From Phoronis australis (taxonomy: Eukaryota > Phoronida > Phoronidae), in assembly GCA_002633005.1 (NCBI GenBank), contig NMRA01000070.1, forward strand, positions 62,001 to 126,000: a stretch of 64,000 nucleotides of DNA, written 5' to 3'. Shown one piece after another: positions 34,801 through 48,400 of the stretch. The notes beneath the pieces are model-generated. The model made no database searches and was not told where the DNA came from. It worked only from the letters and a program-made list of their open reading frames with translations. Every line of letters starts with the position of its first letter. The first letter of the stretch is position 1. Made by a program: the position numbers and the translations under genes.

Positions 34801-36450
34801 TCTATTGTTCTACAAATTGGTCGAGATGTCAATATCTTGATATTGTGTGCTACTGTATCTGCTGTTGGTGGTCTGTGTTGTAGCACCGAAGTGTTTTGTA
34901 GACCAGTTGAGATATTGATATCTTGATATTGTACTACATTGAAGACCCATGTGGAAGTCAATATCGCGATGCTGTAATTTCATAGAGAAATCCTGTGATG
35001 AAGTTGATATCTTAATGTGATAACGTAATTCTGACCCGGTTAGAAGTGAATATCCGGTTTTGTCAAAGAGAGGAATTTGTAATTTAGATAGTGGGGAGTC
35101 TTGATATCATAATGCTGGGTGATGATGTAAATACTGTGTTAAAAGTGAGAGTCAAGTTATCTTTTTAGTGTAATAATGTGTAGACTTGGGAGGAAGTTGA
35201 TGTGATTAATTGTAGCGAGTCTGTGTTAGAGGAGTGCATTCACCATGCCAGAGTCTACTGTAGACCAGTATTAGCTAACGATGTTAAGGATGTGTGGTTA
35301 TTTATATTGTGTGTTTGGTTGTTGTAATGAGTGAGAATGAACCCATGCATGCTGGCCTGTGCCTCTGTGCTTTTTGTATAAAATCCTCTGGTGGTTAAAC
35401 CAGCCTTCAGCTATACAGTTGATTGCTTGAAACCTTTATTGCAGAGGTTTTGCGCTTTGTATTTGTCATTGGTATTTTTCCAGCAGCTCCTTGGTGTATA
35501 ACACAATTAGTTAGTGTTACTCTGGAGGTTCTAGTGTCGTGCCTCCAAACTTTCTCGAACTATCAAGTACAGTTCGCATCATGATTTTTTGATGTTATCA
35601 GTTTGGAATATAACGTCAACTGCAGGTGTCACTTAAACAGCTATAAACCCATGTTCTGTTGCAGATGAAGAAGCTAACTTTTGATTTAGGCTACTAACCA
35701 CTGTAAAATTGGTCTCGACTTTTTCCTTGGTGACAAGAGAAGTGATTTTTTTGTCTTGCGGTGTACTGACAGTTTGCCATTGCTCGAGACCCTACTCAAA
35801 TAAAACGACATATTTTGACAAATCAGCTCACAGAACCTGAACTAAGGCAATAGCAAACTGTCAGTTCTTTGCAAACTCAAAATCCACTCGTATTTTGAGT
35901 AGGGAAAAATTTGAGACCAATTTTACAGTGGCAAGTGCTGTAAATCGAGTTTTTTTTTTGTGATTGAAGGCGGATTCTTAGCCATTTTAAATGTGTGTAA
36001 GTGTAGGCCCTACATTCTGTGTATTGTGCTATTTACCATTCTGATTTTCAAGTTTTTTGGTTGCAGCCAGGAGTGTAACAGCACAGATCACATTCTCATA
36101 GCTAAGGTGTTTTCTTAAACTAGAACTGAAAGCTAATAATTCTGTTGATTCCTCATGGCCACAAAGGTCAGATCGACTTATGATAGCGTGATAGATGTCC
36201 TAAATGCCAATTTTATTTCATAAACTGATCTTTGTCTAAAGTGTTTTAAGAAGTGTGGATTTAGTTATGCTACATTTTGTGAAATATCGTTGCTGTTTTG
36301 TGTAGTTGGTTATACGTTCACATCTAAGTCTGACAGATGAGGCATCTGTGTGTGTCTTATGTGCACGAGTTGACTGGATTGACTTGTGAGGCTAGTTATT
36401 TATGGTCTTTGTATATATAAATGAACTTGAAAACTGTACTGGTTATGGTT
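34801..36450 (+). other. SNRK: SNRK 3' untranslated region (extent uncertain)
   Basis: Directly follows the stop codon. The first 200 bases carry several near-copies of a GATATCTTGATATTGT-like segment (34830-34965). It contains a MITE (35698-35931). An AATAAA at 35799 lies inside that MITE; the next downstream candidates are at 38711 and 39283. The true poly(A) site cannot be set from sequence. Confidence 0.4.
35698..35931. repeat. MITE with perfect 19-bp ends
   Basis: CCACTGTAAAATTGGTCTC and GAGACCAATTTTACAGTGG are perfect inverted termini. Inside, GAGACCCTACTCAAATAAAA folds against ATTTTGAGTAGGG and CTGACAGTTTGC against GCAAACTGTCAG. Lies in the SNRK 3' region and supplies an AATAAA at 35799. 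Confidence 0.85.
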
Positions 36451-36847
36451 TTTTGTGAAACCCTACGTTTTAGACAGCAGTTGTGGACAAGTGGAGACAC
36501 CTGTGAGTTGGAACTGAACGAGATGCAGGCGATTGAAAACGAATGTAAAACTACTACCATGACTATGGTAATTTTAGCTCAGTCACTCCCAGTCTAAAAT
36601 GTATTTTGAAGAGTGCCAATGTTTTATCATTGAACTTTCAAAATAATGTTGAACAATGCTAGTTACTGTTTTGCCGAGGTGATTTGCTTCAGTGCCTCTC
36701 GTATGACGAGAGGTCTAGCTGAGTATGTGAACATGTGTGTGCATGTGTTAGTAGAGAACATGATTTGTCTGTACCATGAGCAGGGAAATACACTGTGTTC
36801 GGATACTTTGCCATGGAAATCCTGTAGTTCTTATCTTACTTTATTTG

Positions 36848-37007
36848 ACCTATCGCCAGGATTTTGAGTGACGGTTTAACTGACCAATCAGAACGCAGCA
36901 TTCTTGACACACCCTCGTTTCCACGCCATCATTTTACCTGACAAACAGGTTGCCGGTTAAAACTTATTGTTTGTCGACTTTTCGTAAGGGTGTAGCTTGC
37001 GATAGGT
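36848..37007 (+). repeat. MITE family B, copy 3 (intact)
   Basis: 160 bp with perfect 9-bp terminal inverted repeats, ACCTATCGC and GCGATAGGT. The core carries GACCAATCAGAACGCAGC, a CCAAT-box-like segment. Lies downstream of SNRK. Confidence 0.7.
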
Positions 37008-40000
37008 AAATTCCTAAGCCAAATCAGTTTACCTCCTTTAGAGAATTGGCTCTTTTTGTAACATTGGTGCAGATATCTATGTAAGCTCATGTTAAGTACA
37101 TTTTACGTTGTCAGGTGTAAACTTGTCATGCACACACAGATGGGTCTTGTTGAGAAACATTTTGCAGTTGAATGTATGGGCGGACATTTTGTATGTGCTG
37201 ATCCAGTTACTCTTACATAGTTTCATCTCGGTAGTTTTCATCTGATATCGATAGCGAGCACTGAATTGACCTATTTACGGATAGTGAAAACTGATACGTG
37301 TGCATCCCAGAGCAAATATTTGTGAGATACAAGTTCTCTAATCCGGAATCAAGAGTGTCATGCAGATGATCATCTGCTCTTTAAACTGGAAGGTGATATA
37401 AGATATTACCTATTTACTAATATCAATTATTAATTTATCTTCAGGCTGCATGTGTGTTTGCTACCCCATTCATGAGACAACTCCTACAATAACATTTGGG
37501 CTTCTGTTACCCCAACCCCTAAGCAAGCCTGAGCCAGACTGTGACTAACCCGTTCTCATCGATTCACAAATTAATGCTCGTGGCTTAGCCGCGATGCTGA
37601 AGACAACCCGTTCACCAATTTCTCTTATAATTCCTCGATTTTAAAACTTCAGTGATGTCTTCTATTAACTTTTCAATTTTAAAAACAGCCATGTTGGTTG
37701 TTTGCCTTACTTATTTTTTATTTTTCGACTTTGAATGTCGTATGTTGATTTACCGCAATTATCTCATCCAACACATTAAGCCAAGTCCATGAATAGTGAC
37801 TAGCTCACTTCAATCCATGACGGTGCCATCAAACATTTGATATACCAAGGAATCCACAGGATATTCTGGGGTAAACAGTTCACAATTTCTCGTCCACTTG
37901 CGTGCAAATCGTGTTAGCATAAGATTTGCCTAATGTCCACAAGCTACCCTAAATGGTAGCGTTTTCACTTGTTGTAGGCAGACCACTTACTTCAAAGGAC
38001 ACAGGCGCAGAGATCGAACTCGTTAAATCAAATTTCATTTAAAGGCGACTTGTGGGGAGGAATTGAACTATTTGCGAAAATGACCCTTTCGCAGGCAGCT
38101 GGTCATTCTGGCTAAAATGTTGGTGTCACTATGCTGTGAAACTGCTAGGATTTCTTTCATTCATGTGAACCTAGTGTGTGTCTGCTTGCTGATCAGGGTG
38201 ACCGCTATCCCACAATTCTTTGCGTATATGACACGTCTCTCTGTGAAAAGGTCAATAGTGTTTTATGTCTGGTGACAGCTCCTGCTGTCAGTAGTAAGAC
38301 TTGATGATGAAGTTTACTTCCAAAGTCCTATACAGCAATCAGCAGTTGTCTTGTACAAATTGGAACAGAACAATATTGTTGTAGCAGATGTAGCAACAAT
38401 AACAATTGACTCGTTCCTTCCATAGTTTAAATGTGTAGAACTTGGAATGCTAACTCGCAGTATTGAAAAGGCTCCAAAATCTATTCCACATGAGGTGGCG
38501 CTGTATGTGGCTTTGAACGATTAAAGGATAAAAAGAACTTTTGTTGGCTAAACTTGGATTTTTGATACCCAAATATTTTCCATGTAAGTAGTATTATAGG
38601 ACAAACGGTAGAGGTTCTGCGAGTTAGTTGCATTAAGCTGCGAAGTGTTACTTTGTATTTTAATGTACAGTTCGTCTGTAAATGAATATTAAGTTATTTA
38701 GTGAACTGTTAATAAATATTAAGTTGAGTTATTGTACATGGTCCTTCGTTGTTAAATACAAGAATCCCCCCATCAGTAAATGGTTTTGTGTGGGCTGATC
38801 TCATGACAGGATTTACCGTTGCATGTCAGTTGCATGTATGTTTTAGGAGTCGGTTCAAAATTTAGATTTCTAGCACCAAACATCCAAAGTTCTCTTGCAC
38901 TGAGAAATCGGGATGTACTCTGTTGTATCATCAAACTTCGTCAAAGGCACGACTACTATTTGTTTGACAGCTTAATACAGACTTGCTCATAGTGTCTAAA
39001 CAATCGCCTTTCCTCAGGCTGTATCATCGCAAAAATCACAATTTGGCTTGAAAATATTGAGTGTAACCAACAGGTGACATTACAGTTGCATGTATGTTAT
39101 TTTTAGATATGTTCAAAATCAAAAAAGAATTCCAGTTATTAAACATAAAAATTTTTCTTGTATCAAAACTTTGTAGAGCGTACATTTAAAGATTTTCTAT
39201 GTTCTTTATAATCCTGGAAATCGTAATGGAAATATAGTTTGTGACCAATAGGTGAAATGCTCACCAGCCAATTCCATTCTGAAATAAAGCTGGGATGAGG
39301 GCAGTTTATTCAAGATTTGTGAACAGGCTTCTAATAATGAATTAATAAGTGGAAAACGAGCGATTTTTTCATAAACCGTTTCCTGTTTTTAATCAGTGTG
39401 CATATGTGGGTTTATTGTTAAGATCGCACCATTAAATACAACTTGTCTAATATCCCAAAACAAAAGAACAAATCACTCGTAAATTTAAACTAAAGTGGGA
39501 GACTTCCACAAAGAGACTCTCAAAGCTGCCTTTCACCACTGCTGAGCTGTTGATGTTAAAATGTTGGTACGCTCAACCGATCTTGAATTGTTGCCGAGTG
39601 AGCGAGCAACTCAAGTTACACGCAATGCCTACATGTACCATTTTCAAATTCGAAATTTTAGAGTTGACAAACCCCAATAAACCCTGAAGCTGATGGTATT
39701 GATTTTCTTGCCGGTAACAGAAATAATACCCCATCACTGTATTTGATAAGGAATATAATTAGGTCAATTTTATGATAGAAAAGGGCCTAATTTGATTTCC
39801 AGTTTTTCACCAGCTAAACAGAGCAAAATGCAGCATACACAGTGTTATAACTTATATAATCGCCACTGTCCACATTGGAAGACGCAACTACTACTTCCCC
39901 AATCCTGGTTTTCAGTAGTCAGTGCCACTGAATTTGTACCATGTACAAAATGGATCATGACTTGCAACTGCACACCATGTCATAACCTTACCAACTGCAT

Positions 40001-41830
40001 GCAAAACAACCCTCACAGAGATGCAATCCGGCTGCAGTTGGAACTTTTGGAAGTGGTTTTATAATCTTCACGCTCTAATTATACCGTGGTGTGAGAACAG
40101 CTTCACGTGACGATCTGTATCCAATGTCTACAGAATTTGATATTGCCTCAGCAGCTATGTCTACAGCAACAGAATATTTTATCACCATAGTGACAAGAGT
40201 ACTCTACTGCGGAATTGTCCCAAACTTGAAACAACATCACCAATTTTTCCTGCATACGTATTACATTACAAGAGACAGGGATTAGTAACAGGTAAATTCT
40301 ACAAACAAATAATTTCAGAATCATCTTCTAAGTTGAGCATTTTATCACAGTAAAAATTCTTCAATTTGGGACGATAAATAACATAATTTCCATTTTTAAG
40401 GTTTTCTATATTGCTACCTATGCTCAACAATAAATGTTTGGTAACAACTTTGCAGTACAAACTAGGTGAATTTTCTACGAAGGTATTCTTTTGAGAAAAT
40501 TGACGGAATAAAATAATTTTTTTCATTTACCCACATATTTTTTATACCATTATTCATATCACCTTTAACTGTACCAAAAAGTAATTAATTGTGACACAAT
40601 GTTAAGATCACAGTGTTTGCTGTAAGTAACCATACTGCACGAGAAATAAGACACATTATCATATGATTTGGACAGATTATGTAGCTATATACAACCACTA
40701 GTGGTGTTGATAATTCACAATAGTGTCTGCTCATACCACCATATTGACCAGAGCTACGGTAACGAAATTTCAATACCTTCCTAAATGTGTGAAGCAACGG
40801 CAATCCCACTGTGATTTAATCCCGGACTCTTAATGTCACCACTTTATTGCTGCGCCACACCCACGTCACCGAAATTGAGTTTTTCATGTCTATATATTTC
40901 ATTGGGATTCTTACCTCACATTTGTTATTAAGTAACTGTAAAATATAAACCACTCTGTGGATCCAGACCTGCATCAAGGCAACACAATTCACAACATCAC
41001 AGTACTGCGCAACAAGTGTGTTTTCAAAGTCTAAAATGTTCATTAACTTTAACTACACATAATTTGCAATCGATTGGATAAAAACAAATTATGGTTGTCC
41101 GTTATTTTGTGTTAAATGACTGCTAACACGATGTTTTTCCAAAAATATAAACGATTATTTCTTTGTCCAATCTAAGCATTTGGAAGTTTTTTCAAAATCT
41201 CTCCACGACGTTTCGAGTAAAAAAATCACTGACTGGTCAAATGAGTAATCGACATGTGATCGAAATCCAAACAGAGCTTCCTTCCATGAATGACTTAAGA
41301 GAATATAATCGTACAAAAATACAATTATGGACTTTCTGCCGAGGTCATTATCACATTTTTATATTGACCTCGGTGAAAGCCATTAAGATTATTTATAGCA
41401 AAATATTATTATAACTTAGGAATGTTTCTATCCAAACCCAAAAAACTACTGATGTTGGCCTAAGGATATAAATACAACTAATATTTAATAAAAAATTAAC
41501 CCTGCATAACAAATTAATAACACAAATGTGCGTTAGTATTTTTAGTATGACTTTAGAATGGACATACATTCATTGTGAAAAGGACACACTGTACACTTTA
41601 ACCTCACACTTCGACCATATATGGTCTGTGATAGAAGTACTGTCCTTCAGGCCACGTGTGTCCAGGTCAAAGAAGACGAGGCAAGAGAGCATCACCCAAC
41701 CAGTGGTTCTACTTAATTCTTCATTGTTCTTTCTTGGTTTCAGAGCTTGTCACTTGTTGCTGGAGGAACAAAACGTGTTATACATCAAACTGACAAATGC
41801 TATGAGATTTTACTATTGTGATGTAAAAAA
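37008..41830. other. Intergenic, SNRK to ANO10; no gene seen
   Basis: AT-rich. An isolated MITE family C terminus (CAGTAAAAATTCTTCAATTT) is at 40349. AATAAA occurs at 38711 and 39283 on plus; a minus-strand AATAAA (TTTATT at 40843) could serve ANO10. Open frames here show no domain. Confidence 0.5.
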
Positions 41831-42026
41831 ATGTTGGAAAGACCAATACAGTTGTTGGACAGACCAACACATTTAACGGACAAATCAACACTGTTGTTGG
41901 ACCGACCAACACTTTTGTTGGACTGACCAAGACTGTTGTTGGATGGACCAATACTGTTGTTGGACAGACCAAAACTGTCGTTGGACTGACCAACCCTGTT
42001 GTTTGACTAACACAGTTGTTGGACTG
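41831..42026. repeat. 21-bp diverged minisatellite
   Basis: About nine copies of ACTGTTGTTGGACNGACCAA-type units, each with TTGG and CCAA inverted within the unit. The period is a multiple of 3, so the minus strand has an open frame of TVLVCPT-like heptads (41778-42035); I read that as a by-product of the repeat. Confidence 0.85.
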
Positions 42027-42425
42027 CACAGGCAATGAATATGGATATGCATGATGGCAAAAAAATGTGGCAGCAGCGCTCTAATGCATCAATTGCATTG
42101 GAAGTGTGCAAGGTTAGACCCATTGCACAAAATGCCTGATTTGAAATTCATGAAAACCCTCTTCCAGAGAGGGGTTGCAGAAGTTCATAACCCTGTAGGC
42201 CGCATTCATCTGCTGTTGATGCTTGGTATTTGAACCAAGTTACTGTCCCCAGATAGCATCACTGCTTCTGTTTGTCTGGTAATTTCACTTAACCTTCTAC
42301 CCAGGAGGATTTGTGATTTCCCACAGCAAGTGCATGGTATGATAATCCATAGATATCAAGCTCAAATCCTGACTCAGGAACTCAATGATCAAATCTTTAC
42401 CCATAGCACCAACATCTACGGGACA

Positions 42426-45400
42426 TTAAAAATCAACAAACACCATACCAGCCTTGAGACAAACTTTAGTTTGGAAAATATAAGCAAGAGCTTTCTTGCA
42501 AAATGCTGAAAATAGATGACAGTTCACCTGTTTAATAAGAGCCTGTTTGGAGTCCCACTCCTTCTTATCAAGGGCAGTCTGCACCCACTTGGGGGTGTCA
42601 GGGATGAAATACTGGAGTGCGAGCTTGAGCGAGAAGATTAAGTGCTGAAATGTGAAAGAAGATGACACCAGACGATGAGGAATCAACGGTGACAGCAACT
42701 AGGCTCAATCAGTTTTTGCAATCTCTTGTACATTTTAGCACCCCTGTGAAAAATCCAATAAATTCCACCTGATAAGGACACACTGTAGCAAATTAAAATG
42801 CTAGATTTATAGGAACAACAGGTCAAATTAGAGTTGATCCTGACAACTGGAAAGAAACAAATTGAAATGTCAAATTCACCAAGTCATTGCTTCAAAACAG
42901 CCTGCATATTTCTGTGTGTAGTTGATGCGATGTAAGGACACTACCAACCTCTGCTGTAATAAACACCAGACAGTACGAGGTGTCAGACATCTCTGGCAGA
43001 CTTCCCTGGACTTTGGGCGACATGGCTATCACTGCTGTATTGGTCATTACTCCAATGGCCACCACACCTTCGAAGGCCAGCTGGACAAAAGAGAAAACCA
43101 AATGAACACACGGAGGTAAGACACGCTGTGAAGACTTCATTTAGCCTATGGACATCATCTGCTGGGTATATAATCACACTGTAATCATCCTATGGACATC
43201 ATCAAATTTTTTTCACAGGAAGTTGCAAATTCGACAAAAGCCTTTAAAGATAAATAGCACCAAATAAATGCTTTATAATTTCTAATAACCATGACTACCA
43301 ACACACAGAGATGAGGATATTATGGGCATTCACACCATTGTTAGAACTTTTTGAAAAATTAAAAAAATAAATGTTGGCAATTATTCTGGTCTGGAATTGA
43401 GAAAATTTTTTCTCCGCTGGTTTGAACAATTCAACTACCTTGGCAGTTTACATCGGCGCTTCTCTAATATCGTAGTTAGTATGGAAGGAACTTTAGTAAG
43501 AGTGCAGGGAGAGCTCAAGTTATATTGAACATGATTAAAAAGATCATTCAACTCTCCACAATAACTCCTTTTAGCCAGTGACTTCCAATTACCAGTAGCC
43601 ACAGTTACGGCTTGTTGGTCAGTCGACTGTCATACCTGCCAAGCACCAATGTTTTCCACGGGCGTCGAGATTGGTCGACGATAGACATGACAGAAGCGGA
43701 AAGCGTCGAGTCGAATCTCCGTGATGTTGTTGATCAACGCGCACAGCGCAGCCAATGGGAAGACAGACGAGAATAAGAAGACGTAGCCATATTGGAGAAA
43801 CATCTCCAGATAGTCGTCATGGAGACCCTGCATGTTGAGAGATTAATATTAGAGACCATACATTGAATAATATCAATGTTTTACGAGCTCAGAAAAAAAA
43901 ACTTCTAACAAAACGAGAGAATGCATAAGCCATCAAAAATGAGATTTTAACTTTTCCTCAAGTGAAATTTTCTAACACTGTTAGCACAGGTGTATAATTG
44001 TTTATCATTTATTTATCAGTGTCATCACTCTAGCTATGAATTGGTGTTGCTCATACCTGGGCCCTTACCATTTAGCGCATGTCCCCATCCAGGTGAACGG
44101 CTCGCAGTTCTAACTTTACGCACATAACTAAAAGAAAACCTCATTCTCAGCAATTACCTCAAACACCTCCATCATAGATTCCCAGCGAGCTCGTTTGAAA
44201 AGCTTTTCGTCTTCGTTCTCATTGTCATCAGACTTTCCCTTTATTTCCTTCTTCATTTTTCTCCCTCGGAAGTAGCGCATCAAATACGGCAATAATGTCT
44301 CAATGAATTGGTTCAGTATTTGTTGAGCAATTAACAAACCAAACAACGTCTGAAAACATCACGGGAATTTGAATTGACGGTGAATATCATTTACAAAGTA
44401 AACATTACAACATAACATTTTGCATCACAACTGTGAATTCTGTTTCCTTAAGATGAGAAAATTGTAGATAATGGTTATTCATAAGTTGATTATCATTATT
44501 CCTTAAGCCCGAGTGTGATGCAATCAAAATTTCATTGGCACATAGCTGCAGAGTCATTGGACGTTCTAGTGAGTCACAACATGGACACAGCTGCGGTGTG
44601 ATTGGACATTCTAGTTTGTGAGTCACAACATAATAAAACTTCACTAGACAATGGCCAGTGAATAAATTGCCAGATAGTTCAGGTATCCAGTTAAATATTC
44701 ATCAATTCCACCAATCGTTCTTGATAGAAAAATGATGTTTGTAGCATGAACACCCAAGTTATCAGAGATGAGAACACGATAATCACAATCCACATAGCCA
44801 GCAAAACAAATATGGCAGGAATTTTAGGGATGTAACTTGAAAGGAGAAATGAAAACGACTTTCAATACAACTTACAGTTTTAAGCATTTCCATGTCTTGC
44901 AGCCAAAATGCAATGTAGAACAATGAAACAAAGGAGTTGATGAAATCAAACTGAAACAAATATGAAAACATTTTTAACCGTACAGTTTCAGAATACCAAA
45001 CAAAGGAAATTATTTTTATTTCCAAAAATCCTTTGCCAAATTACCAACATGAAGACAAGGGCCAATTCCAAGAAAACTGACTTTGTCAAGACAAATCTTG
45101 AAATTATATTCTACAAAAAAACTACGCAGCCACTCAATCACCACAGTCAAACACAGCGTAATGGCTGAAGTCCAGATGATGGTGAAGTTGGACTGTGATG
45201 AGAGAGCACTAGAACCCTAAGTCAGTGAGATGACGCCATAGCGTATTATTGATTGTTGTAAATTCTTCTCAATGACCTCGCTCACTATGCTTCCATTTTG
45301 GAGATACGAAGACGCGAAACAGTTATTTCAACTGTTTTAAAACAGTTACAATGGCCAGTTGCCTCTACTGATTCTTCTTCACACTTGCGCATATAATAGG

Positions 45401-48400
45401 TATGCACTGTTGATGACGGCATCGATGACAAGTCGTGTAGGTCTAGAATACATGTTTACCAGATGAGTACAGTTGCTTGTCGCAAGGCACCAATGATTCA
45501 CTGACCACTAATAGACCAGCAGAAAGACAGAGGGGTAACATTACCATGTTTCAAAACTATAAACATGATGAAATGGACAGCGTATGATTCATACCATGAA
45601 TCTGTTCCATGAAAACTGCCTTAACACATGGACAGAAATTTGATTTTTTTTCAAGAAATGACTGGAATAAATGTCACTGGAAAGTTCTTTTAATGACGAG
45701 TGTGGATTTGCCGGTACTTGGTTTCCATGCTTGTCCGCCAAAAACTCAGTAACACCGATTCTGGAAGAGAAAGTCTCCAAGTTTGGAGGTCAAATTAAAC
45801 CCCTTTGACTGCAGAAGACAAAATGGATGGCAACTTGTCAAGGGTTTCAAAAAGAACCATCACACGCTTGGTAGCTGCAATAAACGGTGTTGAATTACAT
45901 TTCTTCCATAAATATAGATGGCGGCCAACTTAAACATCCAGAGATTGGCTTGATGTTAGGACAAAAACTTAACTACGGCTAAGAGTTAAGATAATATGTG
46001 AAATGCAGAATAATTTTAAGTCTTGATTTAAGACCGAAAATAAACTTAAGTCAGTTTCTTGGAATGAGCCCCCAGCTTCAGCCACGTTCATTCCCTAAAT
46101 GCTTTTCAACTTGAACACAAGGTTGACTCAACTACAGTACCAAAGAACTTAAAGAAAACTATAGTTTCTAACAGCGGAACAAAACAAGATGGGTACGTTT
46201 CTATATCAAACAGTTCGCAGATAACACATTCAAATGGAACAAAATGCCGGAAGTAATGAACGACTTACAAGCACGAGTTTTAACACAAAATGGCTCTCGT
46301 ACGCTGACTGTAGTCTGTGGTTCTCCCATTCATTGAGAACTTTGGCCAGCACACGATACCCCAGGTTCATAATTGCGATGACGAGTCCATACACGATAGA
46401 CGGCATATAAGTCATGACCTCTGTCCAAAATGATGGATGCTTCGTCCAGTAATTAATTGCTAATTGCTCCAACCAGAAGTACCACACCATCAACACGAAT
46501 GCAAACTGGAGCAGAAGCAAGATCAGTGGCAAGGAAACGCAGTAAAACTTGAGCGTACGTTTCCATTTTGGATATTTTGGTTCTGGTCGACCAGTCACCT
46601 CATTGACACCCATTTGGCCACGAAAACTTCCCCTGGCTTCCTCAAACTTTGTTGAATTTAATGTGCCCCACTTGTAAGCTGTCTCGCTTCCCTTACGCTT
46701 CCAGCCCTCGAGAATCAATGTCGACCACAACAGATTGAACACGGCGAAGAGAATGTTCTTTGTGCCTTTGTCGATGGGTACAATGTAGTACAGTATACCG
46801 ATAATAGATGGCGGCACCAGCGCAAACGTGTAGAAGCTGAGGAAGGCAAAGTACATGGCAATGGACTCGCCAAAATATTCACGAATCCGGTCTGAAATCA
46901 GAATGTGAAATAAGAGGTAGGTCAAACAAACAAACAAAAACGGTGCTCTATGGGACTTTAAACCGAAATTGAGCGTGCATACATACTGTTGTTCTGTAGA
47001 ACACACTGCTTCAGTACACATAAACCATTTTCACAGCACCCCCATGACAGGCTAATCTGAGAACAGACATCAATAATACTCAGATCCGTCAGGTTTCAAA
47101 AATTTGATATTGTTGAGCTTCCTTCAGTGTCTTTGGTTTTAGCTTGGAAGAAAATGGATATTTAACCATCAATTCCTTTTTTTGTTCAAAAAGTGTTTTT
47201 CCCAGTTCATTCCCGAGACACTCCGTATTCTCTTTACTACCCCCCTCTATTGTGAACCAATGGTTGACAGTATCTGAACTACAACAATCCTTTTTTCGTG
47301 AGATAAAAAAGTAACATAACTGCTTCATTGTCCCGCTACTGTGTTTTAACATTACCTTACTGCAAATTATAGAAATTACATTATACATTGTTTTTATGAC
47401 ATCAACACAGTACAAATCAACCTAATAATGAAAAAATATTTTCTTGATCTCTGTTTTGTCGTGTTCAATAGGTAATGAATTAGGTAGTTAATGTTATCCC
47501 AACTGTTTGACCTAGTGGCTGAGGCTCCCACGGTCTTCTGATCCAAGCTTTACTCAATGCCTTTCTCTCGTCGCGGTCATGAAGTGGAAATATGTCTGTG
47601 ATGAAGCCATGCCGCAGGCAGTAATTGACTGGAAAAAAGTTGGAAATTGTTTAAAATCCACATGCTGAATGTCAAAACTAAGAACTAAATAAACTGGCAA
47701 AAACCAGTTAATTTTCAAAGCCCACAACAGCGAATCTAAAATCACAGGTTTTTGTAAATGTGGAACATGTAAAACAATTTAACAAATGATCAAGGCATTA
47801 ATCGGAGTCCACATTAGGATTACAGTACTAACAACTTTACACCACTAAGTCAGTTAAATGTCTAAGGCGCTTAAAGACTCTGGATGCCCACTGAATACCC
47901 ATAAATGGCTAACCATACTAGGGCGCCATCTACTGGCAAAATCAAGAAAATGATCACAATGGAACTACTGATAAAAACTCTGTTACATGCAGCAAGTTCC
48001 TGCAGATTTCATAGAGGGGGAAAACCACATGCTTCCCATGATTTGAGCTTAACCATGTGCAATCAGACTTGGTGGGAGATAAGTCAGATTTGATTGTCTT
48101 CCTTGTAGTGTCAGCTTCACATGACACAATCTTTTATCTCCCTCTCACATCCTGTTCAAACAAGCAGCAGATGGGGATAAAGGATTACATAATCTAATTC
48201 TCAGGGGTGAGCATAAACAAGGATAACCATTTATCACAAGTGAGCATCTAAACTGACAAGAGAAAGTATTTAAAATAAACAAACACAAAGTCTCAAAAAT
48301 AGCAAGCGATCATTGTTCCCAATTCCAGAAAAGCACGTCAGTCTTTATAACAGTAGAATAGAGTGAAAATAAATCAAGACATAAAAAGACAGAATGAATC

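Noticed and set aside
33821-34961. Several antisense and alternate-frame ORFs over the SNRK last exon
   Set aside because: Shadows of GC-rich, low-complexity SNRK coding sequence; the sense frame matches SNRK.
41778-42035. Minus-strand ORF of TVLVCPT-like heptads
   Set aside because: Consequence of a 21-bp repeat; units are too variable at the protein level and no gene context supports it.
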